Positions 52,307 to 61,716 of a stretch of DNA of 64,000 nt are shown piece after piece (within the stretch, counting starts at the first letter, position 1; each line of letters begins with the position of its first letter). This DNA is from Candidatus Woodwardiibium gallinarum. GTDB lineage: Bacteria > Bacillota > Clostridia > Oscillospirales > CAG-382. The notes beneath the pieces are model-generated. The model did no database searches. It had not been told where the DNA came from and saw only the letters and a program-made list of their open reading frames with translations. The position numbers were made by a program, and so were the translations under genes. Location of the stretch: positions 1 through 64,000 of the forward strand of contig CAJFRY010000005.1 of assembly GCA_904419545.1 (NCBI GenBank). The letters run 5' to 3'.

Positions 52307-52889
52307 TGCAGCGCTCCATTGCACGCGCCGGCTCCCCCGCCAGCAGGCAGGAGACGGCGGCGCAGATCCTTTCGTAATCGTTCTGTATCGTTTTCAGTTC
52401 ATCCGTCGAAAAGCGCGAAAGCACCCAATCGGCCAGATCATAATCCGGCGACGGCTTGCTCCCCACGCCGACCTTGATGCGCGCCCATTCGTCACCCAAC
52501 GCCTCTATGATGCTCTTTACCCCGTTGTGACCGCCAGCCGAACCTTTCATACGGACACGCAGCTTGCCCAATTCCATTGAAACGTCGTCATAAATCACAA
52601 TCAGCCGCGCAGGCTCGAGCTTATAATAGCGCATCACGGCGGCAACGGCTTCACCCGAGCGGTTCATATACGTTTGCGGCTTGACCAGCAGGACGCTTTT
52701 GTCCTCCATTATTCCGCGTCCGGTCAACGCCATATGCTTCAAATCACGAATTTCCGCGCCGATGCGGCCGGCGATGTAGTCCAGCGCCATAAAGCCGACG
52801 TTATGCCGCGTGCGCTCATATTCCCTTCCCGGGTTTCCCAAGCCGACAATCAGGTATTCGACCGGTTTCTTCCTTTGAAACAGCGCCAT
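52299..52889 (-). CDS. pth: Peptidyl-tRNA hydrolase
   Basis: Recycles peptidyl-tRNA released from stalled ribosomes. All active-site residues are in place: Asn19 in GLGNPG, His29 in TRHNVGF, Asn76 in PQTYMNRSG, Asp101/Asp102 in YDDVSMELGKLRVR, and Asn122 in GGHNGVKS. It has 196 residues, standard for bacterial Pth. It is the first gene of pth-GNAT-mfd, an order close to the pth-mfd pair conserved in Firmicutes. Confidence 0.96.
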   Translation of the reverse strand: MALFQRKKPVEYLIVGLGNPGREYERTRHNVGFMALDYIAGRIGAEIRDLKHMALTGRGIMEDKSVLLVKPQTYMNRSGEAVAAVMRYYKLEPARLIVIYDDVSMELGKLRVRMKGSAGGHNGVKSIIEALGDEWARIKVGVGSKPSPDYDLADWVLSRFSTDELKTIQNDYERICAAVSCLLAGEPARAMERCNG

Positions 52890-52924
52890 ATCAGCTCATC
52901 CTTTGAAAATTTCGAATTCATATT

Positions 52925-52953
52925 AGTTTACAATATATTTTTGTCGATGTCAA
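52925..52953 (-). promoter_or_regulatory. Promoter of the pth-GNAT-mfd operon
   Basis: On the minus strand, perfect TTGACA (52953-52948), 17 nt, then TAAACT (52930-52925). Confidence 0.75.
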
Positions 52954-53016
52954 GCAAATCGCGTATTTTTTGTATCGTTTGCCAAATATATACTAAGTCA
53001 GTGAAAATATTCGCGT

Positions 53017-53047
53017 TTGACTATAGACAGACGGGACAATATATGAT
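53017..53047 (+). promoter_or_regulatory. Probable promoter of ppdK
   Basis: TTGACT (53017-53022) with a -10 candidate of either TATATG at 17 nt (53040-53045) or TATGAT at 19 nt (53042-53047). It gives a leader of about 105 nt. Confidence 0.55.
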
Positions 53048-53156
53048 AAAATAGGTAGGCTTGAAGCCAAGCGAGCCATTGAGCCGCGCCGCCCGTGAGC
53101 AGGAGAACAAAACGGCGCAGAAGCGGACAAGCAATCTTATGAAAGGAATGTTCAAC

Positions 53157-55784
53157 ATGGGAAAAAAGTACGTTTACCTGTTTTCAGAAGGCAACGCACA
53201 GATGCGCGACATTCTCGGCGGTAAAGGCGCAAACCTTGCGGAAATGACCAACATCGGCCTGCCCGTGCCGCAGGGCTTTACGGTTTCCACGGAGGCCTGC
53301 ACAAGATATTATGAGGACGGCGGCATCATCGCGCAGGATATTCTCGATGAAATCGCGCAGTACGTCTCCAAAACCGAGGAGATCACCGGCAAAAAGTTCG
53401 GCGACCCGGCGAACCCGCTGCTTGTGTCCGTCCGCAGCGGCTCACGCGCGTCGATGCCCGGGATGATGGACACCATCTTAAACCTTGGCCTGAATCGTGA
53501 GGTTGCGGAAGGACTGGCCGCGCTCACCGGCAACGAGCGCTTCGCCTACGACTCCTACCGGCGCTTTATCCAGATGTTCTCCGATGTGGTTATGGGGCTT
53601 CCCAAATCGAGCTTTGAAAAGATCATCGATCAGATCAAGGCGGAAAAAGGCGTCAAGGCCGACACCGAGCTGACCGCTGCGGACATGCGGCGTCTGACCG
53701 ACGAATTCCTCGCCCATTACAGGCAGAGCATGGGGAAGGAGTTTCCGACCGATGCGCGCGTACAGCTCATCGAGGCGGTCAAGGCCGTGTTCCGCTCCTG
53801 GAACAACGAGCGCGCCATCGTTTACCGCCGGATGAACGACATCCCCTCAAGCTGGGGCACTGCGGTCAACGTGCAGGCGATGGTGTTCGGCAACATGGGT
53901 GATACAAGCGGCACGGGCGTAGCGTTCACCCGCGATCCGGCCACCGGAGAAAATCGTCTCTACGGCGAATTCCTGATGAACGCACAGGGTGAGGACGTCG
54001 TTGCCGGCATCCGCACGCCGCAGCCGATTTCCGCTCTGAAAGAGGTAATGCCCGAGGTGTACACACGCTTCACCGAGATTGCTTCCACGCTGGAAAAGCA
54101 TTACAGAGATATGCAGGATATGGAATTCACCATCGAGAACCGCAAGCTGTATATGCTCCAGACCCGCAACGGCAAGCGAACGGCCGCAGCCGCGCTCAAA
54201 ATCGCCGTCGACCTCGTAGCCGAGGGACTGCTCTCGACCGACGAGGCGCTGCTGAAGGTGGAGCCCCGTCAGCTCGACACGCTCCTTCACCCGCAGTTCG
54301 ACGCCAAGGCGCTTGCAGCCGCCAAGCCCGCAGCCGCCGGCTTGCCCGCCTCACCCGGCGCGGCTGCCGGAAGGGTCCGCTTCACCGCCGAGGACGCAAA
54401 GGCCGCGGCTGCGCGCGGAGAAAAAACCGTCCTCGTGCGGCTGGAGACCTCGCCCGAAGACATCGAAGGCATGTACGCCTCCGAGGGCATCCTCACCGTG
54501 CGCGGCGGACGCACTTCGCACGCGGCGGTTGTCGCGCGCGGTATGGGCCGCTGTTGCGTAGCAGGCTGCGGCGACATCCAAATCAACGAGCAAGAAAAAT
54601 GCTTCACCGTCGACGGCCAGACCGTCCGCGAGGGCGACAGCATCTCCATTGACGGCACGACCGGCTTTGTCTACATCGGCGAGATTGCCACGGCGCCGGC
54701 TACGATTGCGGGGGACTTTGAGACCTTTATGAAATGGGCAGACGAAAAGCGCACCCTGCGCGTGCGCACCAACGCCGACACGCCCAAAGACGCGCAGCAG
54801 GCAATTGCCTTCGGCGCGGAGGGCGTGGGACTCTGCCGCACGGAGCATATGTTCTTTGACGCCGACCGCATCGCAGCGATGCGCGAAATGATCGTCTCCA
54901 AAACCGTCGAGCAGCGAAAATCCGCGCTGGCCAAGCTGCTGCCGATGCAGCGGCAGGACTTTGAGGGCATCTTCCGCGCAATGGGCGGACTGCCGGTTAC
55001 CATCCGCTTCCTTGACCCGCCGCTCCACGAATTCCTGCCGACAGAGGAGGGCGATATTCAGGCGCTGGCTGCCGAGATGCGCTTGCCTGTCGCCGAACTG
55101 AAGGCGACCATCGCCGCGCTGCACGAATTCAACCCGATGATGGGTCACCGCGGCTGCCGTCTGGCCGTTTCCTATCCCGAGATTGCCGTGATGCAGACCA
55201 CTGCGGTCATTGAAGCGGCGCTCAACGTCGCCGCCGAAGGCATCGCTGCCGAGCCGGAAATCATGATCCCGCTTGTGTGCGATGTGCAGGAGCTCAAACG
55301 CGTGAAAAAGACCGTAACCGAAACAGCCGACCGCATCATCGCCGAGCGGAACGCCGAGCTTTCCTACAAGGTCGGCACGATGATCGAGCTTCCGCGCGCG
55401 GCGCTGACGGCCGACGCCATTGCCACCGAAGCGGAATTTTTCTCCTTCGGCACGAATGATTTGACGCAGATGACCTACGGCTTCTCCCGCGACGACGCAG
55501 GTAAGTTCCTCAAGGACTACTACGAAGCGGGCATTTTTGAAAGCGACCCCTTCGCCAAGCTGGATCAGACCGGCGTCGGCCAGCTCGTGCGCATCGCCGC
55601 CGAAAAGGGCCGTGCAACCCGTCCGTCCATAAAAATGGGCATCTGCGGCGAGCACGGCGGCGACCCGTCCAGCATCGAGTTCTGCCACAAGCTGGGGCTG
55701 ACCTACGTCTCCTGCTCGCCCTACCGCGTACCGATTGCACGCCTTGCCGCCGCGCAGGCCCGCATTCGCAGCGAACTGGGCTGA
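53157..55784 (+). CDS. ppdK: Pyruvate, phosphate dikinase
   Basis: Interconverts pyruvate, ATP and phosphate with phosphoenolpyruvate, AMP and pyrophosphate; in anaerobes it serves glycolysis or gluconeogenesis. The ATG at 53157 gives 875 residues, close to the size of the well-studied clostridial enzyme. The nucleotide-binding domain starts GGKGANLAEMTNIGLPVPQGF. The phosphorylated His lies in GGRTSHAAVVARG (about 454). The PEP-binding barrel carries GLCRTEHMFF, GHRGCRLA and the catalytic Cys in GICGEHGGDP (about 829). An in-frame ATG six codons upstream is possible. No PPDK regulatory protein gene is adjacent. Confidence 0.96.
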   Translation: MGKKYVYLFSEGNAQMRDILGGKGANLAEMTNIGLPVPQGFTVSTEACTRYYEDGGIIAQDILDEIAQYVSKTEEITGKKFGDPANPLLVSVRSGSRASMPGMMDTILNLGLNREVAEGLAALTGNERFAYDSYRRFIQMFSDVVMGLPKSSFEKIIDQIKAEKGVKADTELTAADMRRLTDEFLAHYRQSMGKEFPTDARVQLIEAVKAVFRSWNNERAIVYRRMNDIPSSWGTAVNVQAMVFGNMGDTSGTGVAFTRDPATGENRLYGEFLMNAQGEDVVAGIRTPQPISALKEVMPEVYTRFTEIASTLEKHYRDMQDMEFTIENRKLYMLQTRNGKRTAAAALKIAVDLVAEGLLSTDEALLKVEPRQLDTLLHPQFDAKALAAAKPAAAGLPASPGAAAGRVRFTAEDAKAAAARGEKTVLVRLETSPEDIEGMYASEGILTVRGGRTSHAAVVARGMGRCCVAGCGDIQINEQEKCFTVDGQTVREGDSISIDGTTGFVYIGEIATAPATIAGDFETFMKWADEKRTLRVRTNADTPKDAQQAIAFGAEGVGLCRTEHMFFDADRIAAMREMIVSKTVEQRKSALAKLLPMQRQDFEGIFRAMGGLPVTIRFLDPPLHEFLPTEEGDIQALAAEMRLPVAELKATIAALHEFNPMMGHRGCRLAVSYPEIAVMQTTAVIEAALNVAAEGIAAEPEIMIPLVCDVQELKRVKKTVTETADRIIAERNAELSYKVGTMIELPRAALTADAIATEAEFFSFGTNDLTQMTYGFSRDDAGKFLKDYYEAGIFESDPFAKLDQTGVGQLVRIAAEKGRATRPSIKMGICGEHGGDPSSIEFCHKLGLTYVSCSPYRVPIARLAAAQARIRSELG

Positions 55785-55870
55785 ATCCACATCCGTTCAG
55801 GCGGGTCTGGATACGCAGGCCCGCCCCCGCCAATTTAACGACTGCAAGAAAAGGAACGCTGTACAACACT

Positions 55871-58477
55871 ATGAAAAAATGCATTCTCTTTACCCTCCTC
55901 TGTGCGCTGGCATTACCGCTGCTGGTCGCCTGCGGCGATCCCGCCTCTGATGAGAGCGGCGAAAGCTCGTCCGCACCCTCCGAAACCTCGGGCACCGAAA
56001 GCGAGCCGTTCGTGGAAAACGAGCTGATCGCACAGATCAACAGCTATCTTACGGAGGAAATCGACCGCACGCTGCCCTGCACCAACGTTTTTAAGGGGAT
56101 GACCTACACCTCCTCCAAGGAACCGAACGCCGATTACGCCGACAACGCGTCCGCCCCCAAGCTGACCGACGGCATAACCACTGAGCTTTTTGATAAATAC
56201 AACTGGCTTGGCTTTTCCGGAACATCGGCATTTACAATCGATTTCGACCTTGGCGAAGGAAATAAGCAAGCTATTGCAGATATCAGCGTCGGTTGCCTGC
56301 GCCAACTCGATTTCGGGATCGGCCTGCCGACATATGTATCGGTTATGGCATCCAACGACGGCGTGAGCTATACGGAGATCGGTAAGCTCTACACGCCCAC
56401 CGGGTTGGACTCCAGCGACAGTCACGTATATAACTTCTGCTTCCCGAAGGCGACGACGGCGCGCTACATCCGCATTTCATTTGCCAATTCGGAGAAATCC
56501 TTCCACTTCATTGACGAAATCAGCGCCTACGTCTATTCGGAAGACGGCGAAGGTCCGAGAGAAGATCCCGAAGCCGAAACGGCAGGAATGGACATTTACG
56601 ACTATGCACTCGATCTCTCCCCTTCGGAGCCGTACCCCAACACGGATGACGCGGATTACAGCACCCGTCAGAATCTCGCCCTGCTCGAAGGCGTGGACGT
56701 GCAGATCGAACAGTTCGGCGAAATCATCGAAAGCGCACTGGAAGCCAATTCTCCCGCCGAAGACAAATTTATGCTCATCGACGGTCAGAAGATGACAACG
56801 AACGCCTTTACCGACCCTGCACTGTACCACTTTGTCCGCGGCGACGGGCGCAACGTGGTCATTGATTTGAAATACCTGATGGGAATTTCGGGCTGGAGCC
56901 TGGAGCTTTCCGCGAACGTATCGGCAGGCCTGGGCTGCCCGATGAATCTGGTCGTTTCGCTCAGCGAGGACGGCGAAAACTGGACGACGGTGGACGCCGT
57001 CCACAGCGAAGGCAGAGGGGAAAACGGGAATGAGATCGTCACACTCGCAAACGATCTGGACGACACCTATAAAGCGCGTTATATCCGCTTTTCCTTCGTC
57101 GTCGACAACGGACAGTGGAACGTAACCGATCACTACGTCAGTGTGTATATGTCCGAAATCGAGGTGTTCGGCACCAAATCCGCAGAAAACGCTCAGCCCG
57201 CAGAGGACTGCGGCAGCGTTTACGGCCGCTTCGCCTCGCCCGAGCAGCTTGACGGCATCCGCAATATGCTTTTCGCCTGCCTGGGCACGCTCGACACACA
57301 CGCGTTCGATTATGATATCGCTATGGACGCCTTTTCGCTCCGCGATGAGGACGGAACCGTTACCGGCATTCTGATGGACGCTGTCTGTATGGCAAAAGCG
57401 ACAACGCTCGGCTATTCGCCGGACACAATCGAAGGCTACGAGCAATACTTCGATATTATTTTTGACGAAGAGATGAACCTCGGCGCCATCGAAAAGGCGC
57501 GCGGCGAAATCAACGCAGCGCTTGGCATCACCGATAAGATGCCGGTATATCTGAGCGTCTTCTCGATGAATATGGCGGATCATGTATTCGGCGAGGTCGA
57601 CGGCGAAGTGCTGAATTATTCGGACAACGAAGACCGTGCCAAGGTCGTCCGCTATGTCATCGACCGGTATATCGAAGCATTCAATGCGCAGGGCTACGAA
57701 AACCTGTATCTCGCCGGCTTTTACTGGGAGAACGAAGCGATCAACGTAGATACGCCCGCACAGGATATCGAATTGGTCAAGCAATTCAACGCCTATGCGC
57801 ATGAACTGGATTATAAAACCTTCTGGGTTCCTTATTTTGATGCGAACTACTATTATTACTGGGATCAGCTCGGCTTTGATCTGGCCTGCATGCAGTCCAA
57901 CTACTCCTTTACGGTCATAAGCGAACAGCGGCTGTACGCCAACGCCTGGCTCTGCTGGGTCAACGGCCTGAGCGTAGAGCTGGAAATCGAGGACTACAAG
58001 AGCGCCGCCGGCACCGACAAGTATAAGGCGTATCTCGAATGCGGCGTCAAAACCGGATATGTGAACAGCGTCAACATCTACTACCAGAGCGGCGTCCCGG
58101 GCGCGATTTTCTCGTCGAAATACTATAATGACGACGAATTCAGCGTTTACAAGGATACCTGCCTCTATGCCACCGGCGAAATGACGCCCGATTATTATGC
58201 GACTTCCGGCGCCGGCCTGGACGGACTTCCGTCCGAACTGACGCTTGAAACAACCGATGGCAAAACCGCCGAATTCACTCTGGAAGGGATCGACGGACTC
58301 GAAGCCGAGGTCACACTCCTGCCCTTTTACGGCGCGCTTCGCCTGAACGCAGACGGCACCGGCCGTTATGAGCCGATTGAGCGCTTTGTCGGCGAAGACA
58401 GCTTTGCTGTCACCGTTACCGATGACGTCGGGCAGAGCAAGACCATCACCGTCAAGGTTACCATTACCCACGAATAA
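55871..58477 (+). CDS. DUF4855-like surface lipoprotein with discoidin-like domains
   Basis: An 868-residue exported lipoprotein. The lipobox is LVAC with Cys21, followed by a Ser/Glu-rich tether. Two coagulation factor 5/8 C-type (discoidin-like) beta modules are visible at about 70-220 (TIDFDLGEG...TTARYIRISFAN) and 290-450 (KARYIRFSFVVDNGQW), suggesting sugar binding. Residues about 460-765 look like the TIM-barrel-type DUF4855, with LAGFYWENEAI carrying a possible catalytic Glu and FWVPYFDANYYYYW. The end (765-868) resembles bacterial Ig/cadherin-like repeats. Enzyme activity is inferred only. The AAGGA is 15 nt before the ATG, longer than usual. Single gene with its own terminator. Confidence 0.75.
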   Translation: MKKCILFTLLCALALPLLVACGDPASDESGESSSAPSETSGTESEPFVENELIAQINSYLTEEIDRTLPCTNVFKGMTYTSSKEPNADYADNASAPKLTDGITTELFDKYNWLGFSGTSAFTIDFDLGEGNKQAIADISVGCLRQLDFGIGLPTYVSVMASNDGVSYTEIGKLYTPTGLDSSDSHVYNFCFPKATTARYIRISFANSEKSFHFIDEISAYVYSEDGEGPREDPEAETAGMDIYDYALDLSPSEPYPNTDDADYSTRQNLALLEGVDVQIEQFGEIIESALEANSPAEDKFMLIDGQKMTTNAFTDPALYHFVRGDGRNVVIDLKYLMGISGWSLELSANVSAGLGCPMNLVVSLSEDGENWTTVDAVHSEGRGENGNEIVTLANDLDDTYKARYIRFSFVVDNGQWNVTDHYVSVYMSEIEVFGTKSAENAQPAEDCGSVYGRFASPEQLDGIRNMLFACLGTLDTHAFDYDIAMDAFSLRDEDGTVTGILMDAVCMAKATTLGYSPDTIEGYEQYFDIIFDEEMNLGAIEKARGEINAALGITDKMPVYLSVFSMNMADHVFGEVDGEVLNYSDNEDRAKVVRYVIDRYIEAFNAQGYENLYLAGFYWENEAINVDTPAQDIELVKQFNAYAHELDYKTFWVPYFDANYYYYWDQLGFDLACMQSNYSFTVISEQRLYANAWLCWVNGLSVELEIEDYKSAAGTDKYKAYLECGVKTGYVNSVNIYYQSGVPGAIFSSKYYNDDEFSVYKDTCLYATGEMTPDYYATSGAGLDGLPSELTLETTDGKTAEFTLEGIDGLEAEVTLLPFYGALRLNADGTGRYEPIERFVGEDSFAVTVTDDVGQSKTITVKVTITHE

Positions 58478-58487
58478 CCATCCCTCC

Positions 58488-58525
58488 AAGCGGCGCCGGT
58501 GCATTCGGCGCCGCTTTGCTTCATT
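58488..58525 (+). terminator. Terminator of the DUF4855-like gene
   Basis: A perfect 11-bp GC-rich stem (58488-58498 with 58506-58516), a 7-nt loop, then TGCTTCATTT, 10 bp after the stop. Confidence 0.75.
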
Positions 58526-58855
58526 TATGGAAAATTTGAATAAATCGCGCAGATAGGATACGGATTTTGCTTATGAAAGCCAATCCCTGTTTTCTGTGCG
58601 GTGCAAGCCGAATCGGAGAACAGTCTTATCAACGATAATCAACATATAGCCACACTATGCGTTTCCTGTTTGCGCCGGCCTTCAAATCCGTTTTTACCCC
58701 CGCTTTGCCTTTCCGATCCCGTCGCTTCGTATCGGCAGCAACACGCCTCTGTGAAAAAACGCGGATTTTGTAAAGCTTTGTGCTTTTTTCTATTGCATTT
58801 TGGGCGCAAATGGTGTAAAATGATAAAGTTAGCATAAGTCTCAGAATCGATTGGT
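58526..58855. other. Intergenic region upstream of the symporter, no gene
   Basis: About 330 bp. A 21-codon frame from 58574 (with one CxxC) is too short and isolated to accept. The right part contains the symporter promoter. Confidence 0.5.
58793..58821 (+). promoter_or_regulatory. Promoter of the symporter-paaK-ior genes
   Basis: TTGCAT (58793-58798), exactly 17 nt, then TAAAAT (58816-58821), about 35 bp before the first possible start codon. Confidence 0.65.
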
Positions 58856-60379
58856 TTGGATGTGAAGCGTTTGTCAAAAGAAGCAGTCATTTATCTCACG
58901 ATTGCCGTCTACTTTGTACTTATGATCGCCGTTGGTGTGCTGAGCAGACGAAGCTCGCGCACAATCTCCGATTTCACCGTCGGGACCCGAAACGCATCGG
59001 CGTGGCTGTCGGCTTTTTCTTACGGTACGGCTTATTTCTCGGCCGTTATGTTTATCGGATATGCCGGAAGTTCAGGCTGGGAATACGGCATCTGGGGCGT
59101 ACTGCCGGGCATCGGCAATGCGATATTCGGCTCTCTTTTGGCGTGGATGGTGCTTGCCAACCGCACACGGGAGGTAACAAGACGCTTAAACATCCGGTCG
59201 ATGCCGCAGCTGTTTGAAAAGCGGTTCGGCAGCGGCGTGATGAAGCAGTTCTGCGTATTTGTTATTTTTATTTTTCTGGTCCCCTATTCCGCTTCGGTTT
59301 ACAAAGGACTGTCCAGCGTATGCGCAGTGCTCTTGAATGTGGATGAACAGCTTTGTATGATCATCATTGCTCTGGCGGCCGCAGCTCTGGTTATTTTCGG
59401 CGGCTATGTCGCCACCCTGAAAGCCGATTTTTTACAGGGGCTGATTATGATTGCCGGCGTCATTGCGCTGATCGTCGTCGTTTTCCGCTCGCAGCAGGTC
59501 GGCGGGCTTGCAGAGGGACTGCGCAGCATCGTAGCCGAGACGAAGGCGCTGGAGCTGGACGCGCAGGCGCATATCGGACTCTGGGCGACGGTGCTGATGA
59601 CCTCGTTCGGCACCTGGGGCCTGCCGCAGATGGTTCACAAATATTACGGCATCAAGGACAAAGCCGAGGTCAAGCGCGGCATAGTGATTTCAACCCTGTT
59701 CGCACTCATCATTGCCGGCGGCGGCTATCTGATCGGCTCGCTGTCTCATCTGTTTTTTACCGAGCTGCCCGAAAAAGGCACCGATTATCTTGTCCCTAAT
59801 ATGCTGGTCACGGCCGGTCTGCCGAATATTCTGCTCGGCGTCGTGCTCGTGCTTCTGATCTCTGCCTCTGTTTCCACACTGGCTTCGATCACCATCACGG
59901 CCTCGACCACGCTGACAATGGACTTCCTGCAGGCCAAGCTCTTCAAGCAAATGCCTCAGGAACGGGCCGGATTGCTTGCCAAGGTCGTTTCGGCGGCGTT
60001 CATTGCCGTCTCCTATCTGATCGCAAACACCGATACGCCGATTCTGGACATGATGTCCTATTCATGGGGCATGATTTCCGGCTCGTTTATGGCGCCGTAT
60101 ATGATCAGCCTGTATTGGCGCCGGCTCAGCCGCGCCGGCGCATGGGCGGGGATGCTGGGCGGCTTTCTCACTGCCTGCCCGCCGGTCGTCTGCAAACTGT
60201 TCTTCCCCGATGCGACAACCGCATTCGGTAAGGTCGCGGACCTCGGCCCGCATTTCGCCTGTCTGGCGATGCTTGTTTCGATCGTGCTCTGTCTGCTCGT
60301 TTCGCTTGTCAAGCCGAGCGACGGTACGGAAAGCGGATTCTATGCTCAGCCGGCGGCTGCGCCGGAAAGGAAAGGCTGA
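58856..60379 (+). CDS. Sodium:solute symporter (SSS family)
   Basis: Sodium-driven uptake carrier of about 507 residues with roughly 13 membrane segments, the LeuT-type SSS layout. Visible family features are VGTRNASAWLSAFSYGTAYFSAVMFIGYAG near the start (the DFTVGxR segment of SSS proteins), FGTWGLPQMVHKYYGIKDK, and the sodium-site region SASVSTLASITITAST. Substrate unknown; the context suggests an amino acid or organic acid used by the downstream enzymes. The start is uncertain: TTG 58856, GTG 58862 and TTG 58871 are all in frame and none has a good ribosome binding site. It is followed after 8 bp by paaK, so the genes are likely cotranscribed. Confidence 0.88.
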   Translation: MDVKRLSKEAVIYLTIAVYFVLMIAVGVLSRRSSRTISDFTVGTRNASAWLSAFSYGTAYFSAVMFIGYAGSSGWEYGIWGVLPGIGNAIFGSLLAWMVLANRTREVTRRLNIRSMPQLFEKRFGSGVMKQFCVFVIFIFLVPYSASVYKGLSSVCAVLLNVDEQLCMIIIALAAAALVIFGGYVATLKADFLQGLIMIAGVIALIVVVFRSQQVGGLAEGLRSIVAETKALELDAQAHIGLWATVLMTSFGTWGLPQMVHKYYGIKDKAEVKRGIVISTLFALIIAGGGYLIGSLSHLFFTELPEKGTDYLVPNMLVTAGLPNILLGVVLVLLISASVSTLASITITASTTLTMDFLQAKLFKQMPQERAGLLAKVVSAAFIAVSYLIANTDTPILDMMSYSWGMISGSFMAPYMISLYWRRLSRAGAWAGMLGGFLTACPPVVCKLFFPDATTAFGKVADLGPHFACLAMLVSIVLCLLVSLVKPSDGTESGFYAQPAAAPERKG

Positions 60380-60387
60380 TAAACGAC

Positions 60388-61716
60388 GTGAAAAGCAATA
60401 TCTGGAACCCCGAAATGGAATGCATGTCCCGCCCCGATATGGAGGCCCTGCAGCTTGAACGGCTCAAGGCGCTGGTCGATTACTGCGACCGCAACGTCGC
60501 CTTTTACCACAAGCGCCTGACAGAGGCCGGCATCTCGGCGGACAAAATCAAGACGCTTTCCGACATACAATATATCCCCTATACGACCAAGAACGACCTG
60601 CGCGATACCTACCCCTTCGGTATGTTTTCGGTGCCGAAAAAGCAGCTCGTCCGCATCCACGCTTCCTCCGGCACCACGGGGAATCCCACGGTCGTCGGCT
60701 ATACGCGCGAAGATATGGACAACTGGAGCGAGCAGGTGGCACGGCAGGTCGTCGCCGCCGGCGCGACCGACGAAACGGTGGTGCAGATCTGCTTCGGCTA
60801 CGGAATGTTCACCGGCGCGCTCGGCCTGCACTATGGTCTGGAAAAGATCGGCGCGACGGTCGTCCCCACCTCGTCGGGAAATACGGTCAAGCAGCTTAAA
60901 TTCATGCGTGATTTCCAAACCGACGCGATTGTTGCCACGCCGTCCTATTGTCTCTATCTTGCCGAGGCGGCGCACGAGTCTGCAGAGGAATTCCCTATGT
61001 CCTCCTACAATGTGAGACTCGGCCTGCTGGGCAGCGAGGGCTGTACGCCCGAAATGCGCGCCCAGATTGAGGAACGCTGGTGCAACGACTTTTTCGTGAC
61101 CGACAACTACGGGATGAGCGAGCTGAACGGCCCGGGAATGTCCGGCGAATGCGTGTACCGCGATGGTCTGCACATCTGTGAGGACCACTTCCTCTGCGAG
61201 ATCATTGATCCGAATACCGGCATTCCGCTGGACAAGGGCGAAACCGGCGAACTGGTCGTGACCAACCTGACCAAGCGCGGGCTGCCGATGCTGCGCTACC
61301 GCACGAAAGACATCACCTACATCAACTACGAGCCCTGTTCCTGCGGCCGCACCAGCGCGCGGATGCACAAGGTCATCGGCCGCAGCGACGATATGCTCAA
61401 AATCCGCGGCGTGAACGTGTTCCCCTCGCAGATCGAGAGCGCGCTCATCGGCATCAGCCAGATCAGCCCGCACTACCAGCTCGTCGTCACGCGCGAAGGC
61501 TTTGCCGACGCGCTGGAGGTCCGCGTGGAGCTGGTAGACGGCTCACTGCTGACGCGCTACGGTGAGCTGGAAGCGCTGCAGCACGGCATACATAACCGAA
61601 TCAAAGCAATCCTCGGCATCGAGATCAAGGTCTCGCTGGTCGAGCCGAAAACGATCGAGCGCTTCGTCGGCAAGGCGCAGCGCGTGGTCGATCTGAGGAA
61701 AGAAGGCAAATCATAA
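60388..61716 (+). CDS. paaK: Phenylacetate-CoA ligase (AMP-forming)
   Basis: Forms aryl-acetyl-CoA from an arylacetate, ATP and CoA; also used with keto-acid oxidoreductases in the reverse, ATP-yielding sense. It is 442 residues, standard for PaaK. The AMP-binding P-loop is ASSGTTGNPT (about 91-100). Also present are DNYGMSELNGPGMS, RYRTKDIT and GRSDDMLKIRGVNVFPSQIE near the hinge. The start is GTG at 60388, with no strong RBS. The stop overlaps the iorA ATG by one base (TAATG). Pairing with iorAB is common in archaea and Clostridia that ferment aromatic amino acids. Confidence 0.9.
   Translation: MKSNIWNPEMECMSRPDMEALQLERLKALVDYCDRNVAFYHKRLTEAGISADKIKTLSDIQYIPYTTKNDLRDTYPFGMFSVPKKQLVRIHASSGTTGNPTVVGYTREDMDNWSEQVARQVVAAGATDETVVQICFGYGMFTGALGLHYGLEKIGATVVPTSSGNTVKQLKFMRDFQTDAIVATPSYCLYLAEAAHESAEEFPMSSYNVRLGLLGSEGCTPEMRAQIEERWCNDFFVTDNYGMSELNGPGMSGECVYRDGLHICEDHFLCEIIDPNTGIPLDKGETGELVVTNLTKRGLPMLRYRTKDITYINYEPCSCGRTSARMHKVIGRSDDMLKIRGVNVFPSQIESALIGISQISPHYQLVVTREGFADALEVRVELVDGSLLTRYGELEALQHGIHNRIKAILGIEIKVSLVEPKTIERFVGKAQRVVDLRKEGKS

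Noticed and set aside
58574..58639. A 21-codon small protein with one CxxC motif
   Set aside because: Too short to support, with no ribosome binding site or neighbour logic; it could be a remnant of a zinc-ribbon protein, but this cannot be shown.
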